A stretch of 64,000 nucleotides of DNA from assembly GCF_005280655.1 (NCBI RefSeq), contig NZ_CP040058.1:405001-469000 (forward strand). Reading direction: 5' to 3'. The position numbers and the translations under genes were made by a program. The notes beneath the pieces were generated by a model. It saw only the letters and a list, made by a program, of their open reading frames with translations, did not search any database and was not told where the DNA came from. The stretch is from Anaerostipes rhamnosivorans (GTDB lineage: Bacteria; Bacillota; Clostridia; Lachnospirales; Lachnospiraceae). Shown one piece after another: positions 16,038-25,500 of the stretch; positions within the stretch are counted from its first letter, which is position 1; each line of letters opens with the position of its first letter.

Positions 16038-17287
16038 AACAAGCTGCATTTCAATTCCGTCCGTTCTCCAAGAAACAGAAACAGGTTTTAACTTGGTGGC
16101 TGCCAGGATCCCCAGTCAGCGGACAGGACGGAGTTATAGCAGACGGAGCCATCAGATCAGGGAAAACCTTGTGTATGTCTCTTTCTTTTGTCATATGGGC
16201 CATGGAAAACTTTGAGGGACAGAATTTTGCCATGTGCGGGAAAACAATAGGATCCTTCCGGCGCAATGTTTTGTTTTGGCTGAAGCTGATGCTGAAAAGC
16301 CGCGGTTATAGAACACAAGACCACAGAGCCGATAACCTGCTGGTTATTGAAAGGAAAGGAAAAGAGAATTACTTTTATATGTTTGGCGGCAAAGATGAAA
16401 GGAGCCAGGATCTGATCCAGGGAATCACCCTGGCCGGAGTCTTTTTTGACGAAGCTGCATTGATGCCGGAGTCTTTTGTAAACCAGGCCACCGGGCGGTG
16501 CTCTGTCAGCAGATCAAAGTTTTGGTTTAACTGTAATCCGGACGGGCCGTATCATTGGTTTAAAACCAACTGGATTGATCAGAAGGAAAAAAAGCATCTA
16601 ATTTATCTGCATTTTACAATGGAAGACAATCTTTCTCTGGAGAAGAATGTAAAAAGAAGGTATTGTTCCATGTACAGCGGAATGTTTTATAAAAGATATA
16701 TTCTGGGGTTGTGGTCTGCTGCGGAAGGGATCATCTATGATATGTTTGACCATTCAAAACATGTGATCCAGTCTCTGCCGGAAATGGCAGGAAGCAAATA
16801 TATCAGTATTGACTACGGGACCCAGAATGCCACGGTGTTCCTGCTGTGGCAGAGGAGTCTCTCAGGACAATGGATCTGCTGCAAAGAATATTATTATTCC
16901 GGCAGGGAGCATCACTGCCAAAAGACAGACAGCCAGTATGCAGATGATCTGGAGGAATTTGCGGACGGGCTGGACATTGACCGGGTGATCGTAGATCCCG
17001 CCGCTGCTTCGTTTATAGCAGAACTGAAGAGGAGGAAGTTCCGGATAAAAAAAGCAAACAATGATGTACTGGACGGCATACGGTTTACAGGCAGCATGCT
17101 GAATCTTGGCCTTCTCTTTTTCTTAGGGGAGTGTAAAGAGACGATTAAGGAGTTTGCTTCCTATATATGGGATGAAAAGGCCAGAGAGTCAGGCGAAGAC
17201 AGGCCGGTAAAACAGCATGACCATTGCATGGATGCAGTCCGGTACTTTATATATACAATTGTTAAAAGAGAACGGAAATGGGGTTGA
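16022..17287 (+). CDS. terL: Phage terminase large subunit (PBSX/Terminase_3 type)
   Basis: 421 residues. The ATPase has Walker A GAIRSGKT (about 43-50) and Walker B GVFFDEAAL (about 139-147). The RNase H-like nuclease domain has SIDYGTQNATVF near residue 261, VDPAAASF near 324 and the C-terminal DHCMDAVRY aspartate motif. The motor cuts concatemers and pumps DNA through the portal encoded next. All catalytic motifs are present. Confidence 0.95.
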   Translation: MDRRIKQAAFQFRPFSKKQKQVLTWWLPGSPVSGQDGVIADGAIRSGKTLCMSLSFVIWAMENFEGQNFAMCGKTIGSFRRNVLFWLKLMLKSRGYRTQDHRADNLLVIERKGKENYFYMFGGKDERSQDLIQGITLAGVFFDEAALMPESFVNQATGRCSVSRSKFWFNCNPDGPYHWFKTNWIDQKEKKHLIYLHFTMEDNLSLEKNVKRRYCSMYSGMFYKRYILGLWSAAEGIIYDMFDHSKHVIQSLPEMAGSKYISIDYGTQNATVFLLWQRSLSGQWICCKEYYYSGREHHCQKTDSQYADDLEEFADGLDIDRVIVDPAAASFIAELKRRKFRIKKANNDVLDGIRFTGSMLNLGLLFFLGECKETIKEFASYIWDEKARESGEDRPVKQHDHCMDAVRYFIYTIVKRERKWG

Positions 17288-17291
17288 TAAG

Positions 17292-18761
17292 GTGTTACAG
17301 GTTTTGGAAAGAGTAGGGCAGGTGATAAGAAAAATGTTAGGAAAAGAAATGGTGAAGGATGCCATCGGCGTTGATGTTTCGGTGTCAGACCGTATGGGGC
17401 AGGCTATTGAGCTTTGGTCAATGATGTATGAAAATGAAGCCCCATGGCTGAAAAAAGATGTAATAAGCTGCGGCCTTCCGGCTGCAGTGGCAGGAGAGAT
17501 GGCAAGGCTTGTCACACTGGAACTGCAGACGGAGATTTCCGGGGATGAATTTCTGAATCAGGAGTATCAGGAAGTAATCAAAGAGATTCGCAGATACTGC
17601 GAGTATGGATGTGCAAAAGGGGGACTTGTCTTTAAACCGTATGTGTATGAGGGTCACATTGAAGTCGACACTGTGCAGGCAGACAGGTTCTTTCCTACAG
17701 GATATAACAGCAGAGGAGAAATAACGTCGGCTGTATTTGCAGAGACACAGAACAGGGGGAAACAGGTTTTTACAAGACTTGAATACCATGAGTGGAAGAA
17801 AAGTGATTATGTTATTTACAACAAAGCCTATGTGAAAAATGATAAAGATGTCTCAGAGAGTCTTGGAAAGGAGATCCCGCTTTCCAAGGTGAAGGAATGG
17901 GCGGAACTGGAGCCGGAGATCAGAATAGAGAATGTTGAAAAGCCGTTGTTCTCTTATTTCAAAGTTCCCAGCGCCAATAATATTGACGACCAGTCGCCCT
18001 TGGGTGTGTCCATTTATTCCAGAGCTGTCAGTGACATCAAGGAGGCAGACCGGCAGTGGTCGAGGATCATCTGGGAATACGAAGGTGCAGAACTCGCTTT
18101 GGATGTGGATAATACAATGTTTAAGAGGGACAGCAGGACAGGAAAGTGGGAACTACCGAAAGGAAGGGAAAGGCTGTTCCGCATGATGGATATGGACGAT
18201 AACAATGAGAAATATAAGATATACTCTCCTGCGATCCGGGATGTGAGTATGTTTAACGGATTTAATAACATTCTGCGGCGCATTGAGTTCAACTGCGGTT
18301 TAGCATACGGAACGCTGAGTAATCCAGAGAATGTGGATAAAACGGCAGAGGAAATCAAAGCCAGCAAGCAGAGATCATACAGCACAGTTTCGGATATTCA
18401 GAAGACTTTGCAGAAAGCACTGGAACATCTAGTCTATGCCATGGAAGTGCTGGCACAGCTTAGCGGGCTGTCAGGCAGGAAAGACTATGAGGTATCCTTT
18501 AACTGGGATGATTCCATTGTCATTGATAAGGAGAAGGAACTCTTATCTATGCAGCAGGATGCAGCAGAGGGCTTCATCCGCAAAGAATTGTATGTGGCCA
18601 AAAAGTACGGGGTGTCGGAAGAAGAAGCTCTTAAAATGATGCCTAAACAGCCAGACAGCCAGGAAGAAAATACATTGACCGAATCGAAGTCATTAAACTA
18701 CGAGAAAAATTTAGGCGGCTCTGCAGACAGCTTAAAAGTACAAGGGGCAGAAGATTTGTAA
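17292..18761 (+). CDS. Phage portal protein (SPP1 gp6-like)
   Basis: 489 residues from GTG 17292; the region VLQVLERVGQVIRKMLGK aligns in style with N-termini of SPP1-type portals, so I prefer this start to the ATG at 17334. Contains ELWSMMYENEAPWL, the typical clip/wing patterns and LAYGTLSNPENVDKTAEEIKAS near the stem. Portals form the dodecameric DNA gate of the head. Unusually the next gene 50 nt away is a head-tail connector; no minor head protein, scaffold or capsid follows. Confidence 0.92.
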   Translation: MLQVLERVGQVIRKMLGKEMVKDAIGVDVSVSDRMGQAIELWSMMYENEAPWLKKDVISCGLPAAVAGEMARLVTLELQTEISGDEFLNQEYQEVIKEIRRYCEYGCAKGGLVFKPYVYEGHIEVDTVQADRFFPTGYNSRGEITSAVFAETQNRGKQVFTRLEYHEWKKSDYVIYNKAYVKNDKDVSESLGKEIPLSKVKEWAELEPEIRIENVEKPLFSYFKVPSANNIDDQSPLGVSIYSRAVSDIKEADRQWSRIIWEYEGAELALDVDNTMFKRDSRTGKWELPKGRERLFRMMDMDDNNEKYKIYSPAIRDVSMFNGFNNILRRIEFNCGLAYGTLSNPENVDKTAEEIKASKQRSYSTVSDIQKTLQKALEHLVYAMEVLAQLSGLSGRKDYEVSFNWDDSIVIDKEKELLSMQQDAAEGFIRKELYVAKKYGVSEEEALKMMPKQPDSQEENTLTESKSLNYEKNLGGSADSLKVQGAEDL

Positions 18762-18811
18762 CAGCAGGGGAAGACCGGATGAGACGGCAGCCTGAAAGGA
18801 GGTAATAAGGT

Positions 18812-19183
18812 ATGACAGAATATGCAGACTATAACTATTATAAAGAACAATTCCACGGCATTGTGATACCGGAATCTGCGTTTTTAAGTGAGATGTTAAA
18901 GGCTGGTATCTATATCGATTACATTACGTTTGGCAGAGTGCATGATACAGAGATTCCGGAAGAGATCCGGATGGCAGCATGTGCGGTTGCAGATGTAATG
19001 TATCAGGGGGATACAGGCAGACAAGAAGTGAAATCAGAGACAGTGGGAAAAGTCTCTGTCTCTTATGTCACAGAACAGCAGGACGGACAGATCAAGGAAA
19101 GGACCAGAGAAAAGAAACAGTATACAGCGGCTTATCCATACCTTGTCCACACCGGGCTGTTGAACCGGGGGGTGCGGCAATGA
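18812..19183 (+). CDS. Head-tail connector protein (gp6/gp15-like)
   Basis: 123 residues, ATG with AAAGGAGGTAATAAGGT upstream. All-helical N-terminus with IPEEIRMAACAVADVMYQ, typical of HK97 gp6/SPP1 gp15 connectors, which form the ring below the portal. Normally preceded by scaffold and capsid genes; here it directly follows the portal. Confidence 0.8.
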   Translation: MTEYADYNYYKEQFHGIVIPESAFLSEMLKAGIYIDYITFGRVHDTEIPEEIRMAACAVADVMYQGDTGRQEVKSETVGKVSVSYVTEQQDGQIKERTREKKQYTAAYPYLVHTGLLNRGVRQ

Positions 19184-19599
19184 TCACAAATACAGATCTG
19201 ACCATCTACAACAAGGTTTATGACCGGGATACAGGGACAAACCGGTATTACCGAACAGTCTTAAAAGGCATAAACTGGCAGGATACGACGGCAGTGCAGC
19301 CGGACGGGAAGGGGATGGCAAGCGCAGATGTGGCAGAGGTCTACATTCCATTTACTGTGGAGACAGAAAAACAGTACCGGAAGCCGGAAAATTTTATGGC
19401 AGAGGCGGACAAAAGCAGGATATTTACGTTCAGAGCAGGCGATCTGCTGGTACGGGGTATCACAGAGACTGAACTGGGCAGTACAAAGGATGAGGAATAT
19501 CTAAAAAATATCTGCGGTGAGGTCCGCACCGCTGCAATGGTAGAATCCAATGACAGCGGCAGTATTGAAATTCAACACTGGAAGGTGACGGCAGAATGA
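19180..19599 (+). CDS. Phage head completion protein (DUF6751-like)
   Basis: 139 residues from ATG 19180, overlapping the connector gene by four nt. Starts MITNTDLTIYNKVYD and contains YRTVLKGINWQDTTAV, a pattern I associate with DUF6751 proteins between connector and minor capsid proteins. Probably a head completion or stopper protein by position. Confidence 0.7.
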   Translation: MITNTDLTIYNKVYDRDTGTNRYYRTVLKGINWQDTTAVQPDGKGMASADVAEVYIPFTVETEKQYRKPENFMAEADKSRIFTFRAGDLLVRGITETELGSTKDEEYLKNICGEVRTAAMVESNDSGSIEIQHWKVTAE

Positions 19600-19922
19600 A
19601 AACCAATATACATATTCAGTCCGCCGATAAAATCCTAGCAGATATGAAGCTAAAACCGGACGGTGCGGCACAGAGATTTTTTGTCCACGAAACACAGAAG
19701 ATCATGGATCCATATGTCCCCATGCTCACAGGCAGTTTGAAAAATACAGCCGTGGAAGGAGCTGACCGGATTACATATATCATGCCGTACGCACGTAAAC
19801 AGTATTATGGAAACAAAGGCAGAGGGCTGCGGGGAAAACTCTGGGATAAGCGTGCCTGGAGTGACCGGGGCCGGGAAGTTACAGTGTCCGTGGCGAAATT
19901 TATAGGAGGAAAGCCGGTATGA
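19596..19922 (+). CDS. Minor capsid protein (Minor_capsid_2-like)
   Basis: 108 residues, ATGA overlap with the previous gene. MDPYVPMLTGSLKNTA and ITYIMPYARKQYYG match the HK97 gp10/Minor_capsid_2 family, which joins head and tail. Confidence 0.78.
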   Translation: MKTNIHIQSADKILADMKLKPDGAAQRFFVHETQKIMDPYVPMLTGSLKNTAVEGADRITYIMPYARKQYYGNKGRGLRGKLWDKRAWSDRGREVTVSVAKFIGGKPV

Positions 19923-20350
19923 CAGCAGTAGAGGCAATTCGGGAGATCGTAAAACAGTGCCCGTACCTGGATGAATTTTATAAGGGGATCGGGGTGGATT
20001 ATCTTGGAGGCAACACAGCGTATTATTCTATAGAATCCGTTCCGTCCGAGACAGTTTTAAAAAGAGATATTGTTGGAAATACAAAGAGGCAGTATCTCTT
20101 TAATTTTGCCAGCCGGCAGGCCTACGGGGAGGAAGTGAGACAAAATCTTGATAATATCGGATTTTATGAACACTTTTCTGACTGGCTGGAACAATTCTCT
20201 GACGCAGGGATTTTCCCTGAGTTGGAGGAGGGTAAGGAAGCAATAAAAATCGAAGCAATCACAAGCGGTTATGCGTTTGATACAGAGCTTAGCAAAGCGA
20301 GATATCAGATTCAGTGCCGCTTTCTTTATTATCAGGAAAGGAAGGTATAA
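19919..20350 (+). CDS. Minor capsid / tail terminator protein (Minor_capsid_3-like)
   Basis: 143 residues, ATGA overlap with the previous gene. Contains the motif NFASRQAYGEEVRQNLDN and ITSGYAFDTELSKARYQIQCR seen in tail terminator/minor capsid proteins of Firmicute siphophages. Likely caps the tail tube before joining to the head. Confidence 0.78.
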   Translation: MTAVEAIREIVKQCPYLDEFYKGIGVDYLGGNTAYYSIESVPSETVLKRDIVGNTKRQYLFNFASRQAYGEEVRQNLDNIGFYEHFSDWLEQFSDAGIFPELEEGKEAIKIEAITSGYAFDTELSKARYQIQCRFLYYQERKV

Positions 20351-20353
20351 CAA

Positions 20354-20857
20354 ATGGCATTAAAAAGTGTAAGACAGAGAAGGATGCAGGCAAATTATTT
20401 AGATATTGGAAAGGAGGATACACCAAAGTTTGTGCTTATGGGCGCAGGCTTTACTGACCTCAACGAGGAGCCGGGAGCACAGACCAGCTCTAAGAGATAT
20501 ATCAATGATAAATCTACATCAAAGGCGATCACAGGGTATGAATGGCAGGCACCTTATACCGCGGATCAGATCAAAACAGAAGAAGCGATCAAGTATATCT
20601 GTGAGATTGGGGAGCTTCAGAAGACGGGAGCAGAAGCAGAAACAAACTATATCATCGTGGATCTGGACCAGAAGGTTGGGGATTCCGGAGATACCTACCA
20701 TGCAAGAAAAATTCATGTAGCCGTGGAGGTATCCTCTTTCGGAAATGAAGACGGAGAGATGACCTGTGAGGGAAACCTGCTTGGCGTCGGTGACGTCGTG
20801 GAAGGTACTTTTGATACAAAGGGGCTTACTTTTACAGAGAAGGGCGAAACACCCTGA
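20354..20857 (+). CDS. Major tail tube protein
   Basis: 167 residues, starting MALKSVRQRRMQANYLDIGK; YINDKSTSKAITGYEWQAPY and VDLDQKVGDSGDTYHARKIH are typical of siphophage tail tube subunits. It polymerises around the tape measure to form the tail. The last codons are CCC TGA C (20852-20858), a shifty stop: a +1 slip continues into an Ig-like domain encoded to 21125. Both a short and an extended form would then be made. Confidence 0.85.
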   Translation: MALKSVRQRRMQANYLDIGKEDTPKFVLMGAGFTDLNEEPGAQTSSKRYINDKSTSKAITGYEWQAPYTADQIKTEEAIKYICEIGELQKTGAEAETNYIIVDLDQKVGDSGDTYHARKIHVAVEVSSFGNEDGEMTCEGNLLGVGDVVEGTFDTKGLTFTEKGETP

Positions 20858-20895
20858 CACAGCCGTAACAGGGGTGGCGTTGAATAAAACAACGC
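20852..20895 (+). other. Candidate programmed +1 frameshift site with downstream hairpin
   Basis: The tail tube gene ends CCC-TGA-C. tRNA-Pro on CCC (20852-20854) can re-pair with CCT (20853-20855), putting GAC (20856) in the A site and opening a 90 codon Ig-like frame. TGA-C is a weak stop context. GCGTTG (20877-20882) and CAACGC (20890-20895) form a hairpin 22 nt downstream. +1 shifts at overlapping proline codons are known for structural genes of Listeria phage PSA. Confidence 0.72.
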
Positions 20896-21125
20896 TGTCC
20901 CTTGAGGTTGCGGCGAAAGAAACCCTTGTGGCAACGGTACAGCCTGCGGATGCAGCGGACAAATCAGTGGCATGGTCCAGCAGTGATGAGACAAAGGCAG
21001 CAGTATCTGACACCGGAGAAGTGACAGGTATTGCAGCAGGAAGCGCGGACATCACAGTCAAAACAACAGACGGAAATAAAACAGCTTTATGTACGGTGAC
21101 AGTGACAGAACCGGCGGGAGAATAA
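20856..21125 (+). CDS. Ig-like (Big_2) domain, frameshift extension of the tail tube
   Basis: In the +1 frame relative to the tail tube. The 89 residues after the slip read DTAVTGVALNKTTLSLEV, AWSSSDETKAAVSDTGEVTG and ITVKTTDGNKTALCTVTVTE, a clear bacterial Ig-like group 2 fold. It has no convincing start of its own; GTG at 20766 has a GGAGAG upstream but would encode about 30 meaningless residues first. A fused product would be 256 residues. Such tail Ig domains decorate virions and are thought to aid weak binding to cell surfaces or mucus polysaccharide. Confidence 0.8.
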   Translation, partial: DTAVTGVALNKTTLSLEVAAKETLVATVQPADAADKSVAWSSSDETKAAVSDTGEVTGIAAGSADITVKTTDGNKTALCTVTVTEPAGE

Positions 21126-21157
21126 AAAACAGATAAGTGAACATGGAGGAGAGAAAC

Positions 21158-21553
21158 ATGGCAAAAGTATTTAAGTGGAATGACGCAGAGTTTAAGTTCA
21201 GTATTACAAACGCAGATATGATGGAGCGGTTTCATGCTGCAGTAGAACAAGCAGGCAAATGTTTTCAGGAGATTGGAGAGAGCGGGGAGAATGAGACTGA
21301 CCCGGAGATTATCCGCAGGGAATGCGGCTATATTGACGAGATGTTTGATGAGATCTTCGGAGAGGGTGCGTCGCAGAAGATGTTTGGCGGTGAACCGGAT
21401 ATTGAAGAGCATCTGAAAGCCTTTGGAAAGATCGTAAAGATGAAACAGCAGCAGGAAGAAGGCTTTACAAATTTTGCAGAACAGGAGACAGCAAAGTTTG
21501 GAACAGCGGCAGGTCTTAATAGGGAACAAAGGCGTGAAAAAGGACAGAGATAA
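21158..21553 (+). CDS. Tail assembly chaperone-like protein (DUF6673-like)
   Basis: 131 residues from ATG 21158, preceded by GGAGGAGAGAAAC. Acidic helical product beginning MAKVFKWNDAEFKFSITNAD. Its place between tail tube and tape measure is that of gpG-type tail assembly chaperones. It overlaps the next gene by one nt (TAATG). Confidence 0.72.
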   Translation: MAKVFKWNDAEFKFSITNADMMERFHAAVEQAGKCFQEIGESGENETDPEIIRRECGYIDEMFDEIFGEGASQKMFGGEPDIEEHLKAFGKIVKMKQQQEEGFTNFAEQETAKFGTAAGLNREQRREKGQR

Positions 21554-22221
21554 TGAATATCTTGACAGATGGTCTTCCGGAACATGTCTTGGTGGGAGGA
21601 AAGAAGTATAAGATCAATTCTGACTTCCGTGTATCTGTTCTCTTTGAGGAAATGATTCAGGATAAGAACATTACGGAGGAACAGCAGCTCTTTATAGAGG
21701 AACTGATGAATATTCCGGAATTTGAGGGGGATCATGAAAAAGCCAGTCTGCTTGCCAAGTACAACAGCGGATTGGCTTTATACTATCCCGTGATCCCTGA
21801 AGACCTTGAAGGGGCAATTTCCCAGATGCTTTGGTTTTACCAGTGCGGAAAGACAGAGGAACAGAAGCAGTCTGGGAAGGGGAAAAAACAGTCACAGATC
21901 TACAGTTTTACTTATGATGCAGATTACATCTATGCTGCTTTTTTAGAACAGTACGGCAAAGATCTGAACTCTGCACACCTGCATTGGTGGAAATTCACAG
22001 CCATGTTTTCTGGGTTAAAAGAAGACTGCCTGATCTCAAAGATCATGGGATACAGAGCGGCAGATACAGCTGGCATGGATAAAGAACAAAAGAAGTTTTA
22101 TAAAAAGATGAAGGAAATCTACAAGCTGCCAGGAAATATATCTGAGGAAGACAGGGCTCTGGAAGCGGAAGTGACACAGGCTCTTTTGAACGGAGGAGAT
22201 CTTTCACATCTGCTGAATTAG
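21553..22221 (+). CDS. Bacteriophage Gp15 family protein (tail assembly)
   Basis: 222 residues. MNILTDGLPEHVLVGGKKYKI with the acidic FRVSVLFEEMIQD and the central LHWWKFTAMFSGLKEDCLISKIMGYR split motif are typical of the Gp15 family, always found before the tape measure and probably the partner of the preceding chaperone. Followed by a terminator-like hairpin. Confidence 0.82.
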   Translation: MNILTDGLPEHVLVGGKKYKINSDFRVSVLFEEMIQDKNITEEQQLFIEELMNIPEFEGDHEKASLLAKYNSGLALYYPVIPEDLEGAISQMLWFYQCGKTEEQKQSGKGKKQSQIYSFTYDADYIYAAFLEQYGKDLNSAHLHWWKFTAMFSGLKEDCLISKIMGYRAADTAGMDKEQKKFYKKMKEIYKLPGNISEEDRALEAEVTQALLNGGDLSHLLN

Positions 22222-22279
22222 GATGAGAGTACCAAGCGAAGAAGAAACAGTTAAGATGATAAAGAGAATATCTTTAGTA

Positions 22280-22308
22280 AAGCATCCAGGAAAGATCTGG
22301 GTGCTTTT
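22280..22308 (+). terminator. Terminator-like hairpin inside the tail operon
   Basis: AGCATCCAG pairs with CTGGGTGCT followed by TTTTCTTATT. It lies between Gp15 and the tape measure gene, so late transcription must partly read through or restart. Confidence 0.7.
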
Positions 22309-22361
22309 CTTATTCTCCCATAAAATTGTCCGCAGTCATAAAAACAACGTGAGTGGGGACG

Positions 22362-22503
22362 GTATCAGTATCATGTAATAAGACATAAGGGGATAGAGAT
22401 TCTTGCCCTCGAATGAAGAATCACAAGACTATAGAAGCGAATAGTCACTGTCGCCTGCCGGGCTGAGGTTTGCGAAGTGTCAAATAGCAAGATCTTTTGA
22501 TAC
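22362..22503 (+). ncRNA. Candidate structured RNA before the tape measure gene
   Basis: A 142 nt block without an ORF in a 312 nt gap. GTATCA (22362) can pair with TGATAC (22498) to close a multiloop; inside are GATTCTT/AAGAATC (22398-22404, 22416-22422) and GACTAT/ATAGTC (22427-22432, 22441-22446), plus a GC-rich arm around 22451-22475. It ends 31 nt before the tape measure start. It could be a leader RNA, a small RNA, or an intron remnant; I could not match it to a known class. Confidence 0.45.
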
Positions 22504-22533
22504 GAAACAAACATTACAAGGCAGGTGAATATT

Positions 22534-25500
22534 TTGGCAGACAATAAAATTGAGATAGAAGTTGCACTGAATACAGAGAAAATAGAAAAAGACTGGAGCC
22601 GGCTGGCAAAGACATCAGGGAATGAAGCAGAAAAAGCGTCGGCTCAGGGGCAGAAATCCTTTAAAGATACAGAAAAGCAGTCCCAGAACAGTTCAAAGAA
22701 GGTAGGAGAACACTGGAAAGCAGCATCGGGTATAGCAAAAAATGCTTTGAAGTCAGGAATGGGCGGAGCTAAAAAAGTTATCCGCAAGACTACACAAATC
22801 CTGGTAGATGCAGGTACAGCGGCGGTAAAGACAGGAATAACGTTTGAGAATGCTTTTGCAGGAGTCAAAAAGACAGTCAATGCTTCTGACAAAGAAATGG
22901 AGCAGCTGCGCAAAGGCATTTTGGATATGTCTAAAGAACTGCCGGAGAGCGCAAGTGAGATTGCAGCGGTGGCGGAAGAGGCCGGAAAGCTTGGGATCAA
23001 GAGTAATGGAATTCTTGGATTTACGAAGACGATGATACAGCTTGGGGATTCCACAAGCTTGAGCACAGAAGAAGCCGCGACATCGTTGTCAAAGCTGGCA
23101 GACATTACACAGATGCCCCAAACTGAATTCAGCCGCCTGGGATCGACAGTTGTAGCCCTCAGCGGCCAGCTCGATACGTCGGAGAAAAAAATTACGGATA
23201 TGGCTGTCGAGATCGCTGGTGCAGGACATGAGGCGGGCATGTCAGAAACTGAGATTCTGTCATTCGCAGGTATCTTAAGTTCAGCAGGTCAGGAAGCAGA
23301 AGCAGGAAGCACAGCGTTCTCTCAGCTGACTTCAAAGATGAACCAGGCCGCGGCCAGTGGCGGAAATGATCTGAACGAATTTGCAAGAATTTCAGGAACC
23401 TCCTCAGAACAGTTTAAAAAAGCTTTTCAGGAGGATGCGGCAGGGGCCGTGGGCTCTTTTCTTCAAGGCCTGGACCAGATAAACCAGAACGGCGGCAATA
23501 CAGTTAAAACGCTGGAGAATTTGGGACTGTCTGATGTACAGGTGCAGGATACGCTTTTAAAAGCAGCCGAGGCATCGGGTACGTTTACGGAAACTTTGGC
23601 AGCTGGAAATCAGGCGTGGAGCGACAATACAGCGTTGCAGGATAAAGCTGGGCAGCAGTATGAGACTACAGAAAACAAGATATCTACGCTGAGCAATAAA
23701 TTCAGCCAGCTGGGGATTTCTATTTTTGATAATGTGAATAATCCTATCCGCGAAGCTATAGATGTTGTATCCGGCTATGTGGACCAGCTGCAGGAAGTCT
23801 TTGACAAAAAGGGACTTGAGGGGCTGGCCGGTGAGCTGGGTTCTATTTTTGCAAATCTGGCAGAAGACGTGGCAAAGCAGGCACCAACGCTTATCAAGAC
23901 GGCATCGCAAGTTGTGAAAGCATTCATCTCGGGGCTCGTAAAGAACGGACCTAAGATCCAGAGTGCTGCAAAGTCATTGGTAAAATCCCTGGCAGGGGGA
24001 ATCGCTGATGTTCTTCCCAAGGAAATGGGGACTGCATTTAGAAACCTTAGCAATATACTGATCCAGGTCGCAGATAAGGGAATTACTGTTTTAGCGAAGT
24101 CTTTGGGATTTATAGCAGAAAATTTTAAGATTATTCTTCCTTTAATTGCATCAACTGTAGCAGCAGTTAAAACACTTTTGATAGTTAAAAGCGTAGTATC
24201 TGCAATTGATGCAGCAAAAACAGCAACGGAGTCAGCTACAGTGACAACAACGCTGTTAAAGACGGCATTGTCAGTTGTAAGTGGAGAAATGAAAGCGGCG
24301 GAAGCAGCAACTCTACTGTGCAGTAAAGCTCTTGCAGCTCTCGGAGGGCCAATTGGAATTGCAGTAATTGCAATCGGAGCTTTGGCTGCGGGGATTGTTG
24401 CTTATAATTTGACTGTAGACAGAACTAGTGAACTTGAGAAACGCGTTGTTTCTAGACAAAAATCTGTAAATAAGAGTTACCAGGATCTAACAAAAAAACT
24501 ACAGGAAAATAAAAAAGCAAGAGATGAGGCAATTCATTCAGCTGGGCAAGAGGGAAAAAAGGCAGATAAGTTATTTCAAAAGTTACAGCAGCTTACAAAG
24601 ATTGAAAATAAATCGACAGGCCAGAAAAAACAAATCAAAACAATTGTAGATCAACTTAATGAGGTCCTTCCGGATTTAAATTTAAATTACGATGCAGAAA
24701 ACGATAAGCTCAATAAGTCAACAAGTTCTATACGAAAGAATATTAAGGCACAAAAAGAGCTGTTAAAGGCGAAAGCATATGCAAAACAACAAGAAAAAAC
24801 AATAGATGATATTGTCGAGACTGAAGAGAAGCAAGAAAAATATATAAAAGAACAGGAAGCAGCTTATGAAGATCTGCAAAAGGCCAAGAAAAAAATGGGC
24901 GATGCAGAGCAGAAAAGTAAAGACAGTGGTTATGGAAAAGTAGAAGAAGCAGCTTTTGCAAAAGCCCAGAAAGAAGCAATTAAGGCAGAGCAGGCATATA
25001 AGGATATTACTGATAAAGTTGATAAAACCAAGAAAAAACTAAAAGAGCTGAATGGAGAATACGATAGTCTTGGAAAGAAAGAAATAGCATCTGAGAATTT
25101 TGCTGAATATACAGCTAATATAAATAAACTTGCAAAAGAAGCTGGAATAAAGGCTAAAGAAATTCCAGAGTCTATTGGAAAAGGAATCCAGGATGGAATA
25201 TATGCGGGCCCTCAAACCGGAAAAGACCTTCTGAAACTAATAGATTTAGATACTTTAAGAAAAGATGTGATTGCAAAATCAAAGGATACAGGAATCGATA
25301 TCCCAAAGAAGTTGTCAGAAGGGATAGCATCAGGAAGCATTTCTTACAAAGATGCTATAAAGCAGATGAGCAACTTAAGCGATTTTCAAGACGCTATTAA
25401 TAAAGCAGGGTTAGCTGGAGTTGAAATACCAAAGAAACTCACAGAAGGTATTGCTAATGGGAAATACGCAGTACCGCAATCTATCGAACAAATACAGGCA

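Noticed and set aside
20766..20855. Independent start (GTG 20766) for the Ig-like ORF
   Set aside because: A GGAGAG precedes it, but the first 30 residues would be an out-of-frame copy of the tail tube end; a frameshift at CCC-TGA explains the layout better. Not fully excluded.
20519..21529. 336 codon minus-strand ORF antisense to the tail genes
   Set aside because: It overlaps tail tube, Ig and chaperone genes that have clear homology and ribosome sites; Cys/Leu-rich composition is a shadow effect.
22362..22503. Group I intron core
   Set aside because: GACTAT...ATAGTC recalls P7 pairing, but the two strands are only eight nt apart and the P3-P8 and other core elements are not seen.
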